From Oxalobacteraceae bacterium (GTDB lineage Bacteria; Pseudomonadota; Gammaproteobacteria; Burkholderiales; Burkholderiaceae_D), in contig JAGKXB010000023.1 in NCBI GenBank assembly GCA_021151485.1, positions 1 through 34,410 of the forward strand: DNA of 34,410 nucleotides. Reading direction: 5' to 3'. A program made the translations under genes and the position numbers. Of this stretch, positions 17,279-25,640 are shown piece after piece. Each line of letters starts with the position of its first letter. Position 1 is the first letter of the stretch. The notes under the pieces are model-generated. The model made no database searches, was not told the origin of the DNA, and saw nothing but the letters and a program-made list of their open reading frames with translations.

Positions 17279-20200
17279 GTGAATTTTTCCGCGCTTTCTA
17301 TCAAAAATCCTATCCCGGCAATCATGCTGTTTGTGTTGCTCACCTTGGCAGGCTTGCTGTCTTATCGCGCCAGTCCGGTACAGGATTTTCCTGATATTGA
17401 ATTACCTATCGTCACAGTCAGCGCGACTTTGTCTGGTGCAGCGCCAGCGCAGTTGGAAACAGAAGTTGCGCGCAAGTTGGAAGATTCTGTTGCTAGTTTG
17501 CAAGGCGTTAAGAATATTTATACCAAAGTGCTGGATGGCCAAGTGCAAGTCACGGTGGAATTTATCCTGGAAAAAAACATTGCAGAAGCCGTCAATGACG
17601 TGCGTGATGCAGTGGCGCGTGTGCGTGCCGATTTGCCCAGCGATGTCCGGGATCCGTCCGTCACCAAAGCATCCACCGCTGGGCGCGTTGTTTTAACGTT
17701 TACCGCAGCGTCAGTGAATAATGTCAACACCAATACGCCCAAGTTGGATACGCAGGAGTTAAGTTGGTTTATCGACGATGCAGTGAGCAAGCGCTTGCTG
17801 AGCGTGCCGGGTGTTGGCGCGGTTAAGCGAGTAGGGGGCGTTAATCGTGAAGTATTGATCGAACTTGATACCGCCAAAATGGCAGCACGCAATGTCACAG
17901 CGATTGATGTTTCGCGTCGCTTGCGTCTTGTTCAACAAGAAACACCTGGTGGGCGCGGTGATGTCAATGGTGCTGAGCAAGCGGTGCGTACTATTGCGAC
18001 GGTTAAAACTGCGGCGGAATTGGCGTTATTGGATATTCCTTTGCCCGATGGCTCGCATGTGCGCTTGGATCAAATCGCACGTATTCAAGACACTGTGGCG
18101 GAGCCACGTGCCACAGCAACGCAAAATGGCCAGCCAGTGGTGGGGTTTGAGGTGTTCCGAACAAAAGGCGCAAGTGAAATTGATGTGGCGCGTGGTGCGC
18201 GTGCTGCCATTGAGCAATTGCAACATGAACACTCGAATGTTGTGTTGCAGCAAGTGATAGACAACGCCCAGCCGGTGGAGGAGAACTTCAAAGGCTCCAT
18301 GGAGTTGCTGTACGAAGGTGCCTTGCTAGCGATATTGGTTGTCTGGTGGTTTTTACGCGACTGGCGTGCGACTTTGGTATCTGCAGCAGCCTTACCTTTG
18401 TCGGTGATTCCTACTTTTCTTGGGCTAGCCTATTTTGGCTACACCTTAAATACCGTGACTTTGCTATCGCTAGCATTGGTGGTGGGTGTGTTGGTCGATG
18501 ATGCGATTGTGGAAATCGAAAACATCGAGCGTCATTTGCGCATGGGAAAAACACCGATGCAAGCAGCAATGGAAGCGGCGGATGAAATCGGCATGGCGGT
18601 GATTGCCACCACATTCGCACTGGTCGCCGTGTTTTTACCGACCGCGTTTATGGGTGGTGTACCAGGTTTGTTCTTCAAGCAATTTGGCTGGACAGCGGTG
18701 TTGGCGGTGTTGGCATCGTTGGTGGTGGCGCGTTTGTTGACGCCGATGATGGCAGCATATTTGTTAAAACCCCATAAGCAAACCCAAAATATTCAACATG
18801 TTGAAGAAGCCCAAGATGGCAAAGTCATGCAGTGCTACATGGCAACTATGCGCTGGTGTTTGCGCCATCGTTTGGTGACTGCGATTGGATCGGGCATCTT
18901 TTTTGTGGCTTCGATCGCATTGTTGCCTTTGCTGCCGACCGGTTTTGTCCCAGCGGCGGATCGATCACAAACACAGATCAATATTGAATTACCACCCGGT
19001 ACGCCGTTAGAAACCACCCGTTTGGTTGCGGAAAGTGCTCGCCTTGCAGCGATGCAAGTCAAACATGTGAAGCATGTATTCAGTTCCATCGGTGGTGGTT
19101 CCAGTGGTGATGCGTTTGCGCCAGGTGCAGCGGCAGAGGCGCGTCGCGCAGTGCTGACCTTGACCACTACGCATCGCAGTGACAGAAAAGAATCATTGGC
19201 AGAAATTGAGTCGCAAATTCGTCACCAATTAGAAAATATCCCTGGCGCACGTTTCAATGTAGGACCGCCCGATACTGGCGTCAAAATGCAATTGGTATTG
19301 CGCAGCGAAGATCCGATTGCATTGGCTGAAGCTGGACAAAAAGTTGCGCGTGAATTACGTACTTTAAAAGGCATCGGCAATGTCAGTTCCAGCGCCTCGT
19401 TGGTACGACCAGAAATCATCGTGCGTCCTGATTTTGCACGTGCTGCTGATTTGGGTGTAACCGCCGCCAGCATAGGTGAAACAGTGCGCGTAGCAACGGC
19501 GGGGGATTACGATTTGAATCTACCGAAGTTGAATCTGCCTGAGCGCCAAGTACCGATACGCGTCAAATTGCCCGATACCTTGCGCATGGATTTGGCCGCT
19601 ATGGAACGTTTGATGGTGCCGGGTAAAAATGGCCCCGTCATGTTGTCCAATGTCGCGAGTTTGAGTATGGAAAGTGGGCCAGCACAAATTGATCGTTTGA
19701 ATCGCAGTCGCAACATCACGCTAGACGTTGAGCTGGGTAGTCGCTCTTTGGGTGAGCTCAACGCCGAAGCACGTGCTTTACCCTCGATGAGGAATCTGCC
19801 GCCCGCAGTGAAAATCGCCGAACTAGGTGATGCGCAGGAAATGCAAGCCTTATTCGCTAGTTTTGGCGTGGCGATGTTGATTGGCGTGTTGTGTATTTAT
19901 GGCGTGCTAGTGTTGCTGTTCAAAGACTTTATGCAACCTGCCACCATTTTGGCCGCGCTGCCATTATCGGTAGGCGGCGCGTTCGTCGCGTTGTTGGTAA
20001 CGGGCAAAGCGCTTTCCATGCCCTCCATGATCGGCCTCATCATGTTGATGGGCATCGTCACCAAAAACTCCATCTTGTTAGTCGATTACGCAATTCTGGC
20101 TCGCCAGGCAGGTATGAACCGTTTCGATGCCCTGGTCGATGCCTGCCATAAACGTAGTCGGCCTATCGTCATGACAACGATTGCCATGGGCGCCGGCATG

Positions 20201-20374
20201 ATGCCGCTGGCGCTAGGTTGGGGCGCTGACCCCAATTTCCGCTCACCGATGGCAATTGCTGTGATTGGCGGGTTGATTACATCTACGCTATTGAGCTTAT
20301 TGGTGATACCTGCAGTGTTTACGTATGTGGATGATTTTGAGCACTTTTTTAAGCGTTTGATGAAAAAGGAATGA
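17279..20374 (+). CDS. RND-family efflux transporter inner-membrane subunit
   Basis: This is an AcrB/MexB-like proton antiporter of the hydrophobe/amphiphile efflux type, 1031 residues. The start is a GTG with AAGGA 6 nt ahead. The layout is the usual one: TM1 (about 10-28), a large periplasmic loop, TM2-TM6, a second periplasmic loop, TM8-TM12. The proton-relay aspartates are Asp407-Asp408 in GVLVDDAIVEIENIERH, and the partner Lys929 is in GIVTKNSILLVDYA; both are intact, so the pump should be active. No membrane-fusion adaptor or outer-membrane channel gene adjoins it: fur is upstream and an unrelated gene converges downstream. The substrate cannot be told from sequence. Confidence 0.9.
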   Translation: MNFSALSIKNPIPAIMLFVLLTLAGLLSYRASPVQDFPDIELPIVTVSATLSGAAPAQLETEVARKLEDSVASLQGVKNIYTKVLDGQVQVTVEFILEKNIAEAVNDVRDAVARVRADLPSDVRDPSVTKASTAGRVVLTFTAASVNNVNTNTPKLDTQELSWFIDDAVSKRLLSVPGVGAVKRVGGVNREVLIELDTAKMAARNVTAIDVSRRLRLVQQETPGGRGDVNGAEQAVRTIATVKTAAELALLDIPLPDGSHVRLDQIARIQDTVAEPRATATQNGQPVVGFEVFRTKGASEIDVARGARAAIEQLQHEHSNVVLQQVIDNAQPVEENFKGSMELLYEGALLAILVVWWFLRDWRATLVSAAALPLSVIPTFLGLAYFGYTLNTVTLLSLALVVGVLVDDAIVEIENIERHLRMGKTPMQAAMEAADEIGMAVIATTFALVAVFLPTAFMGGVPGLFFKQFGWTAVLAVLASLVVARLLTPMMAAYLLKPHKQTQNIQHVEEAQDGKVMQCYMATMRWCLRHRLVTAIGSGIFFVASIALLPLLPTGFVPAADRSQTQINIELPPGTPLETTRLVAESARLAAMQVKHVKHVFSSIGGGSSGDAFAPGAAAEARRAVLTLTTTHRSDRKESLAEIESQIRHQLENIPGARFNVGPPDTGVKMQLVLRSEDPIALAEAGQKVARELRTLKGIGNVSSSASLVRPEIIVRPDFARAADLGVTAASIGETVRVATAGDYDLNLPKLNLPERQVPIRVKLPDTLRMDLAAMERLMVPGKNGPVMLSNVASLSMESGPAQIDRLNRSRNITLDVELGSRSLGELNAEARALPSMRNLPPAVKIAELGDAQEMQALFASFGVAMLIGVLCIYGVLVLLFKDFMQPATILAALPLSVGGAFVALLVTGKALSMPSMIGLIMLMGIVTKNSILLVDYAILARQAGMNRFDALVDACHKRSRPIVMTTIAMGAGMMPLALGWGADPNFRSPMAIAVIGGLITSTLLSLLVIPAVFTYVDDFEHFFKRLMKKE

Positions 20375-20378
20375 AACG

Positions 20379-22358
20379 TTATACCTTCAATGCGTTTTTC
20401 GTCGCTTTAAATTGACGATAAAACTCTGAATTTCCTTTTTTTAACTGATTATAAGAATCATCGTTGATACGTTTACCAAAAATAGTACTGCTATGGCTGT
20501 CTCTCAAAATAGTTAACAACAGCGTTTTTTGATTTTTATCTAGCTGAGTGGAAGTTGTAAGAATCACATTGCAATATGCGGCGATCGCATTTCGGTGTCC
20601 TTGTTGTAAAGCTATATATAAACCAGGAGTGCCATCAATATGTTTTGCACTAAATAAATCTAATAAATCAAGACCTGCTATTTGTGCTCCTTTTAATAAT
20701 TCGCCATATGCTCGAATAGCATCGGCATGCCCCTCTTGCAATGCCATATACAGGCCAGGAGTACCATTTTCATCTTGGGCGCGGATTAAATTTAGTAAGT
20801 CAGCACCTGATATGTCTGTAGCCTTCAGTAACTCTCCGTATGCTCGAATAGCATCGGCATGCCCTTCTTGCAATGCCATATACAGGCCAGGAGTACCATT
20901 TTCATCTTGGGCGTGGATTAAATTTAGTAAGTCAGCACCTGATATGTCTGTAGCCTTCAGTAACTCTCCGTATGCTCGAATAGCATCGGCATGCCCTTCT
21001 TGCAAAGCCATATACAGGCCGGGAGTAGCATTAACAGCTTTGGCACTGAGTAGGTTCAGTAAGTTTACCCCTGATCGACGCAATGTATCGAGTTGACTAA
21101 TCATCTCCCTCAATGTTCCGCCAAAGCCTGAAGCCATTAAATGATCGATGACCGTTGCATCCCAATTAAAATCACCGCTAGTTAATTTTCGATCGTTATG
21201 TGCTGTGTGCTGGTCCTGTAGATAGTCTTGTGAACTCAATCTGTCAGACTCAGGAATGACGTAGAGCATGGAAACCGGTTGTGTTTCAGGGTAATAAAAT
21301 TTTTCTTGTTGTTTATTCTTGATATTTAGAAATGCACCTAATGTCCAATATTTCACACTGGTCAGATCATGGGCTGCAGCACGGGTATGGGTTGTGGTTG
21401 AATTGGGGTCATAAAAATGCGCTACATAGCATTTTTTTCCATCTTTTAATTTAATTTTGAGCCAAACAGCCATTACATGATCATGAGATTCCACCAACAT
21501 TTTTTTTAGTGGAACACCTTGCGTATTCATGGTCTCAAATTGGAGAGTAATAAATTTTCCCCAATTAGCATTTTGAATGAGATGTACTTCTTGAGCATGA
21601 CTTTTTGCATATTCATATTTGGCTTGTATATGTGGTTTGATACGCTGAGTAATTTTTGACTCGCTAGAGAAATTTTCATAAGAAATTTTATGGCGAATTG
21701 GATCCACGTCATCCAATACTACATTCGCCAAATGTCGACAAAATATCAACTCATCAGAACTACGAAAATTTATTTGAGCATTTAAATTTTGATTTGAATA
21801 TTTTGTGGGGTGATAAGGAATAAATTTGGGATTACTGCAAACTTCTTGCGCAAACGAGCGTTCTTCGGGGGTGATATCCGTAAAAAACCTGAGAGCAATT
21901 TTTGCATTCGATGCAATCGGTGGATTTTTTAGCAGCCAGGAAAATTGATTATCAAAAAGATCTTGTTGCTCGTGAGAGGATAAGCCAGGAGTACAAGTCT
22001 TCATCGCTGCAACGATTCTTTCATCCATATGCGTATTCGCAATGAATCCTTGTAACAAGGCTTTCTGCACGATGGGATCATTGAAAAAATACGTACTTGC
22101 TTCGGATGAGGAAAGGATTTTTTCTAACCGATCCAATTCAGTATCGGAAAGTTTGTGATTTTTAACTGCTTCTGCCAATTCTGTATTTTCTATTTCATTT
22201 GGTAACTTTAGATTGAAAAAAACATCCTGAGCCTGAACGAAATTTGTGATGGCATTAAGCGTTTGCATTTTGTTTGCGTAATTAATACAGGTATTTTGAT
22301 TGTAATTAATGCATGTATAAAATGCAATATTTATGCATGATCGCATGACTATTTTCAT
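20379..22358 (-). CDS. Putative EspL/ShET2-like cysteine protease effector with ankyrin-like repeats
   Basis: The ATG at 22358 has GGAGAGG 6 nt ahead; product 659 residues. The N terminus has three CIN(Y) motifs (residues 8-26) and no signal peptide. A candidate papain-like triad is Cys207 in LIFCRHLAN, His294 in SHDHVMAVWL and Asp317 in YVAHFYDPNSTTTH. The spacings (87 and 23) are close to those I recall for EspL (Cys47, His131, Asp153: 84 and 22). Residues about 434-600 hold four repeats of about 44 residues with the core TPGLYMALQEGHADAIRAY, ankyrin-like, as in the C-terminal half of EspL/OspD-type effectors. In that family the protease cleaves host RHIM proteins. No secretion-system genes are visible, so delivery is unknown. 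It converges on the RND gene 4 nt away and is divergent from iscR. Base composition is more A+T-rich than its neighbours, which suggests transfer. Confidence 0.62.
   Translation of the reverse strand: MKIVMRSCINIAFYTCINYNQNTCINYANKMQTLNAITNFVQAQDVFFNLKLPNEIENTELAEAVKNHKLSDTELDRLEKILSSSEASTYFFNDPIVQKALLQGFIANTHMDERIVAAMKTCTPGLSSHEQQDLFDNQFSWLLKNPPIASNAKIALRFFTDITPEERSFAQEVCSNPKFIPYHPTKYSNQNLNAQINFRSSDELIFCRHLANVVLDDVDPIRHKISYENFSSESKITQRIKPHIQAKYEYAKSHAQEVHLIQNANWGKFITLQFETMNTQGVPLKKMLVESHDHVMAVWLKIKLKDGKKCYVAHFYDPNSTTTHTRAAAHDLTSVKYWTLGAFLNIKNKQQEKFYYPETQPVSMLYVIPESDRLSSQDYLQDQHTAHNDRKLTSGDFNWDATVIDHLMASGFGGTLREMISQLDTLRRSGVNLLNLLSAKAVNATPGLYMALQEGHADAIRAYGELLKATDISGADLLNLIHAQDENGTPGLYMALQEGHADAIRAYGELLKATDISGADLLNLIRAQDENGTPGLYMALQEGHADAIRAYGELLKGAQIAGLDLLDLFSAKHIDGTPGLYIALQQGHRNAIAAYCNVILTTSTQLDKNQKTLLLTILRDSHSSTIFGKRINDDSYNQLKKGNSEFYRQFKATKNALKV
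20735..21005 (-). repeat. Near-identical 132-bp tandem duplication in the ankyrin-like region
   Basis: Bases 20735-20873 repeat at 20867-21005 with a period of 132 bp and a single difference (C at 20782, T at 20914, giving Arg versus His). Each unit encodes 44 residues. The outer two repeat copies have clearly diverged, so this central pair is a recent duplication or a product of gene conversion. Confidence 0.93.
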
Positions 22359-22395
22359 ATAAGGCCTCTCCAAACAAGGCACACTCAAATTTGAT

Positions 22396-22420
22396 ATACT
22401 TGACTAAATTGTTCAACTAA
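22396..22420 (+). promoter_or_regulatory. IscR type 1 binding site at the iscR promoter
   Basis: The 25 bp starting ATACTTGACTAAATT match the known type 1 IscR consensus (ATASYYGACTRWWWYAGTCRRSTAT) at 22 positions. The left half includes TTGACT (22400-22405), a likely -35 element; TTTGAT at 22421-22426 is a possible -10. This is the expected negative autoregulation by [2Fe-2S]-IscR. The 95-nt region also holds the start of the divergent effector-like gene. Confidence 0.78.
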
Positions 22421-22453
22421 TTTGATTTGCGTTTATTTTGAGATGGAATTGGG

Positions 22454-22933
22454 ATGCGTTTGACTACTAAAGGGCGGTTTGCCGTGACAGCGATGATTGA
22501 TTTGGCTTTGCGCCATGAATCAGGTCCTGTTGCGCTTGCTGGTATTAGTACGCGTCAGGATATTTCGCTCTCTTACTTAGAGCAATTGTTCGCTAAGCTG
22601 CGGCGTCACAAAATAGTTGAGTCGGTACGTGGCCCGGGCGGTGGTTATGGTTTGGCGCGCAAAGCGGCGGAGATCAGCGTGGCTGACATTATGTTTGCGG
22701 TGGATGAACCAATTGATACGACGCAGTGCAGCGGCAAGAAAAATTGTCATAGCGCCGATCATGAAGTGGGGGCAATTTGTATGACCCATGATCTGTGGGC
22801 AAATTTGAATAAAAATATTGTCGATTATTTGGATTCGATTTCATTGCAGGACTTGTTGGATCAACAAAAAAACAAACATGCTGAATTAAGCGGAAACATT
22901 GTCGTATTGCATCGTAATAATGTTTTAGCGTGA
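22454..22933 (+). CDS. iscR: Iron-sulfur cluster regulator IscR
   Basis: IscR is an Rrf2-family winged-helix regulator that senses Fe-S status through a [2Fe-2S] cluster and represses the isc operon. The 159 residues start MRLTTKGRFAVTAMIDLALR and contain the recognition helix region SLSYLEQLFAKLRRHKIVES and the wing RGPGGGYGLA. The cluster ligands are Cys92, Cys98 and Cys109 with His112. In E. coli the third Cys is at 104 and the His at 107, so five residues are inserted between the second and third ligands. It is the first gene of iscRSUA-hscBA-fdx. Confidence 0.94.
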   Translation: MRLTTKGRFAVTAMIDLALRHESGPVALAGISTRQDISLSYLEQLFAKLRRHKIVESVRGPGGGYGLARKAAEISVADIMFAVDEPIDTTQCSGKKNCHSADHEVGAICMTHDLWANLNKNIVDYLDSISLQDLLDQQKNKHAELSGNIVVLHRNNVLA

Positions 22934-22963
22934 TTAGATACAGATTAGATACAAATTAGATAT
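22932..22963 (+). repeat. Three 11-bp direct repeats between iscR and iscS
   Basis: GATTAGATAC, AGATTAGATAC and AAATTAGATAT follow one another directly after the iscR stop. The 11-bp period is close to a helical turn. No function is known to me; it may be slippage or an mRNA-processing spacer between iscR and iscS. Confidence 0.6.
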
Positions 22964-22985
22964 AAATAGGAATTGGAGTATTGGT

Positions 22986-24248
22986 ATGGCCGCAGTAGAA
23001 CAAAATTTTAAGCCTGCTTTGATGGACACCATCCAGGCGGAGCATTTTCCTGTTTACATGGATTATTCCGCCACCACGCCGATTGATCCACGTGTGGCAG
23101 ACAAGATGATTCCGTATTTGCGCGAACAATTCGGCAATCCTGCTTCGCGCAGCCACATGTATGGTTGGAGCGCAGAAAAAGCCGTGGAAGAAGCGCGCGC
23201 ACATGTCGCTGCGTTGGTTAATGCCGATCCGCGTGAAATCATTTGGACTTCCGGTGCGACTGAAAGCAATAACTTGGCGATTAAAGGTGCAGCGCAGTTT
23301 TACAAAACCAAAGGCAAGCACATCATTACTGTCAAAACTGAGCACAAAGCCGTGTTGGATACGGTGCGTGAGTTGGAACGTTTGGGTTTTGAAGCGACGT
23401 ATTTGCAGCCGCAAGATAATGGTTTGATTACCGTTGAACAATTACAGGCAGCGATTCGCCCAGATACCATTTTGGTATCGGTGATGCTGGTGAATAATGA
23501 AATTGGCGTGATTCAACCTATAGATGAAATTGGCGCCTTGTGCCGTGAAAAAGGCATTATTTTCCACTGCGACGCAGCGCAGGCAACCGGCAAAATCGCT
23601 ATTGATTTAGCTACTACTAAAGTCGATTTGATGACATTTACTGCGCATAAAACTTATGGCCCGAAAGGCATTGGTGCCTTGTACGTACGTCGTAAACCCA
23701 GAGTGCGACTAGAAGCACAAATGCACGGTGGTGGTCATGAGCGCGGTTTGCGTTCCGGGACTTTGCCAACGCATCAAATCGTTGGCATGGGCGAGGCTTT
23801 TCGTTTGGCTAAGATAGAAATGGCAACCGAAGTGCCACGTATTCAAGCATTGCGTGATCGTTTAGCACGCGGTTTGCAGGAAATGGAAGAAGTGTATGTC
23901 AACGGTGACATGGCACATCGCGTGCCGCACAATTTGAACGTCAGTTTTAATTATGTCGAAGGTGAGTCGCTCATCATGGCGATTAAAGGGATTGCGGTCT
24001 CTTCCGGTTCTGCTTGTACCTCAGCTAGTCTGGAACCGTCTTATGTGTTACGTGCTTTGGGACGTAGCGATGAATTGGCGCATAGTTCGATACGCTTCAC
24101 CATCGGTCGTTTTACGACGGAAGAAGAGATCGATTTTGCGGTTAACTTGCTCAAAACCAAGGTGGCGAAATTGCGTGAACTATCTCCTTTATGGGATATG
24201 TTTAAAGAGGGTATTGACATCAATGCCATCCAATGGGCAGCGCATTAA
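22986..24248 (+). CDS. iscS: Cysteine desulfurase IscS
   Basis: IscS takes sulfur from cysteine with pyridoxal phosphate and passes it as persulfide to IscU and other acceptors. The ATG has GGAG 7 nt ahead. The product is 420 residues, with about 20 extra at the N terminus before [17 protein letters not shown] compared with E. coli. Key residues: Lys222 in [10 protein letters not shown] (PLP Schiff base, after His221) and the persulfide Cys344 in [20 protein letters not shown]. The C-terminal IscU-docking end is complete. Second gene of the isc operon. Confidence 0.97.
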   Translation: MAAVEQNFKPALMDTIQAEHFPVYMDYSATTPIDPRVADKMIPYLREQFGNPASRSHMYGWSAEKAVEEARAHVAALVNADPREIIWTSGATESNNLAIKGAAQFYKTKGKHIITVKTEHKAVLDTVRELERLGFEATYLQPQDNGLITVEQLQAAIRPDTILVSVMLVNNEIGVIQPIDEIGALCREKGIIFHCDAAQATGKIAIDLATTKVDLMTFTAHKTYGPKGIGALYVRRKPRVRLEAQMHGGGHERGLRSGTLPTHQIVGMGEAFRLAKIEMATEVPRIQALRDRLARGLQEMEEVYVNGDMAHRVPHNLNVSFNYVEGESLIMAIKGIAVSSGSACTSASLEPSYVLRALGRSDELAHSSIRFTIGRFTTEEEIDFAVNLLKTKVAKLRELSPLWDMFKEGIDINAIQWAAH

Positions 24249-24290
24249 TTAGTTTGGCAAATTAGAAAGTTAAAGAAAGCGAGATAAAAA

Positions 24291-24674
24291 ATGGCTTATT
24301 CAGACAAAGTATTAGATCACTACGAAAATCCACGCAATGTAGGCGCTTTCGATAAAAGTGATGACAGTGTAGGAACCGGTATGGTCGGCGCGCCAGCTTG
24401 TGGTGACGTGATGAAATTGCAAATCAAAGTCAGCGCGGATGGTTTGATTGAAGACGCGAAGTTTAAAACCTATGGCTGTGGTTCAGCGATTGCATCTAGT
24501 TCGTTGGTAACAGAGTGGGTTAAAGGTAAGACATTGGATCAAGCATTAGCGATCAAAAACACCCAAATTGCTGAAGAGTTGGCCTTGCCACCAGTGAAGA
24601 TTCATTGCTCCATTTTGGCGGAAGATGCGATTAAAGCAGCGGTACTGGATTATCAAACTAAGCATGCAGCATAA
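24291..24674 (+). CDS. iscU: Fe-S cluster scaffold IscU
   Basis: IscU is the scaffold on which the [2Fe-2S] cluster is built from IscS sulfur. All ligands are intact: Cys37 and Asp39 (GAPACGD), Cys63 (YGCGSA) and His105-Cys106. The HscA-recognition motif LPPVK is at residues 99-103. Length 127 is standard. It lies 42 nt after iscS and 12 nt before iscA. Confidence 0.98.
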   Translation: MAYSDKVLDHYENPRNVGAFDKSDDSVGTGMVGAPACGDVMKLQIKVSADGLIEDAKFKTYGCGSAIASSSLVTEWVKGKTLDQALAIKNTQIAEELALPPVKIHCSILAEDAIKAAVLDYQTKHAA

Positions 24675-24686
24675 ACGGTAAAAAGC

Positions 24687-25010
24687 ATGGCAATTACATT
24701 GACTGAAAAAGCGTCGAAACATATCAAACGCTATATCGAGCGGCGCGGAAAAGGCATCGGTTTACGCTTTGGTGTGCGCACGACAGGCTGTTCCGGATTA
24801 GCTTATAAGCTGGAATATGTGGATGAAGCGGCATCGGAAGACGTCGTGTTTGAATCGCACGGCGTGAAGGTTTTTGTCGATCCAAAAAGCTTGCCTTATA
24901 TTGATGGCACCGAGCTTGATTTTGCGCGGGAAGGGTTGAATGAAGGTTTTCAATTCCATAATCCGAACGTGAAAGATGCCTGTGGTTGTGGCGAAAGCTT
25001 CCGTATTTAA
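24687..25010 (+). CDS. iscA: Iron-sulfur cluster assembly protein IscA
   Basis: IscA is an A-type carrier that helps to form and deliver [4Fe-4S] clusters. The three conserved cysteines are present: Cys35 in [12 protein letters not shown] and Cys99/Cys101 in ACGCGESF near the C terminus. Length is 107 residues, as in E. coli. It is the fourth gene of the operon. Confidence 0.97.
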   Translation: MAITLTEKASKHIKRYIERRGKGIGLRFGVRTTGCSGLAYKLEYVDEAASEDVVFESHGVKVFVDPKSLPYIDGTELDFAREGLNEGFQFHNPNVKDACGCGESFRI

Positions 25011-25021
25011 TTTGCAAGTTC

Positions 25022-25534
25022 ATGCAGAATCATTTCGATTTATTTCAATTGCCGCAACAATTTGCACTAGATACACGTGCGTTGGATGCAGCTTATAAAG
25101 AAGTACAAAATCAGGTTCATCCAGATAAATTCACACTTGCCAATCCCGTGGAGAAGCGCCTCGCCATGCAGTGGGCCAGTCGTGCCAATGAGGCGTATCA
25201 AACGCTGAAAAATCCTCTAAAGCGCGCCGCTTATTTGTGTGAGTTGCAGGGTGTTGCGCTGGAAACAGAATCCAACACAGCCATGCCCATGGCTTTTTTG
25301 ATGCAGCAAATGGAATGGCGTGAAACCTTGGAAGAGGCGCAAGCGAAAAAAGATGTTGCTGCTTTAGAAGAGTTAGATGCCACCTTAAGCGCCAGTCGTA
25401 AAAGCCAAATAGCACAAGTTAGCGCTTGTTTTGATTCCAATCATTTCACCCAGGCCGCACATGAAGTCAGGCAGTGGATGTTTTTGGAGAAATTGGAAGC
25501 GGAAGTGATGCTGGCTTTGGAAAAAATAGCCTGA
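25022..25534 (+). CDS. hscB: J-domain co-chaperone HscB
   Basis: HscB brings IscU to HscA and stimulates its ATPase, so that the cluster is handed on. The ATG at 25022 gives MQNHFDLFQLPQQFALDTRA, the family start; the frame is open 12 codons upstream into iscA but that part is not conserved. The J-domain HPD motif is at residues 33-35 (QVHPDKF). The C-terminal three-helix IscU-binding bundle follows (about 90-170). Length is 170 residues, as in E. coli (171). Confidence 0.95.
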   Translation: MQNHFDLFQLPQQFALDTRALDAAYKEVQNQVHPDKFTLANPVEKRLAMQWASRANEAYQTLKNPLKRAAYLCELQGVALETESNTAMPMAFLMQQMEWRETLEEAQAKKDVAALEELDATLSASRKSQIAQVSACFDSNHFTQAAHEVRQWMFLEKLEAEVMLALEKIA

Positions 25535-25540
25535 AAGCTT

Positions 25541-25580
25541 CACTCTCCCGCAAACGGGAGAGTGGCCGGGGATGAGGGCG
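25541..25580 (+). repeat. REP-like palindrome between hscB and hscA
   Basis: CACTCTCCCG (25541-25550), loop CAAA and CGGGAGAGTG (25555-25564) form a perfect 10-bp stem, followed by GCCGGGGATGAGGGC. This composition matches the dispersed intergenic palindromes seen in many proteobacterial genomes. It starts 6 nt after the hscB stop and may stabilise or end part of the isc mRNA; no T-run follows. Confidence 0.7.
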
Positions 25581-25640
25581 ATTGCAATACTGAGTAGTTA
25601 TAAATAACAAATTAATTAAAGAATTAAATAAAGATCAAAC

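Noticed and set aside
20735..21060. CRISPR array
   Set aside because: The repeats are 132 bp in length, contiguous, without spacers, and in frame within a coding sequence.
20548..21096. Plus-strand 182-codon frame opposite the ankyrin-like repeats
   Set aside because: Its repetitive pattern comes from the antisense of the 132-bp repeats; the minus-strand gene has a good ribosome binding site and recognisable motifs.
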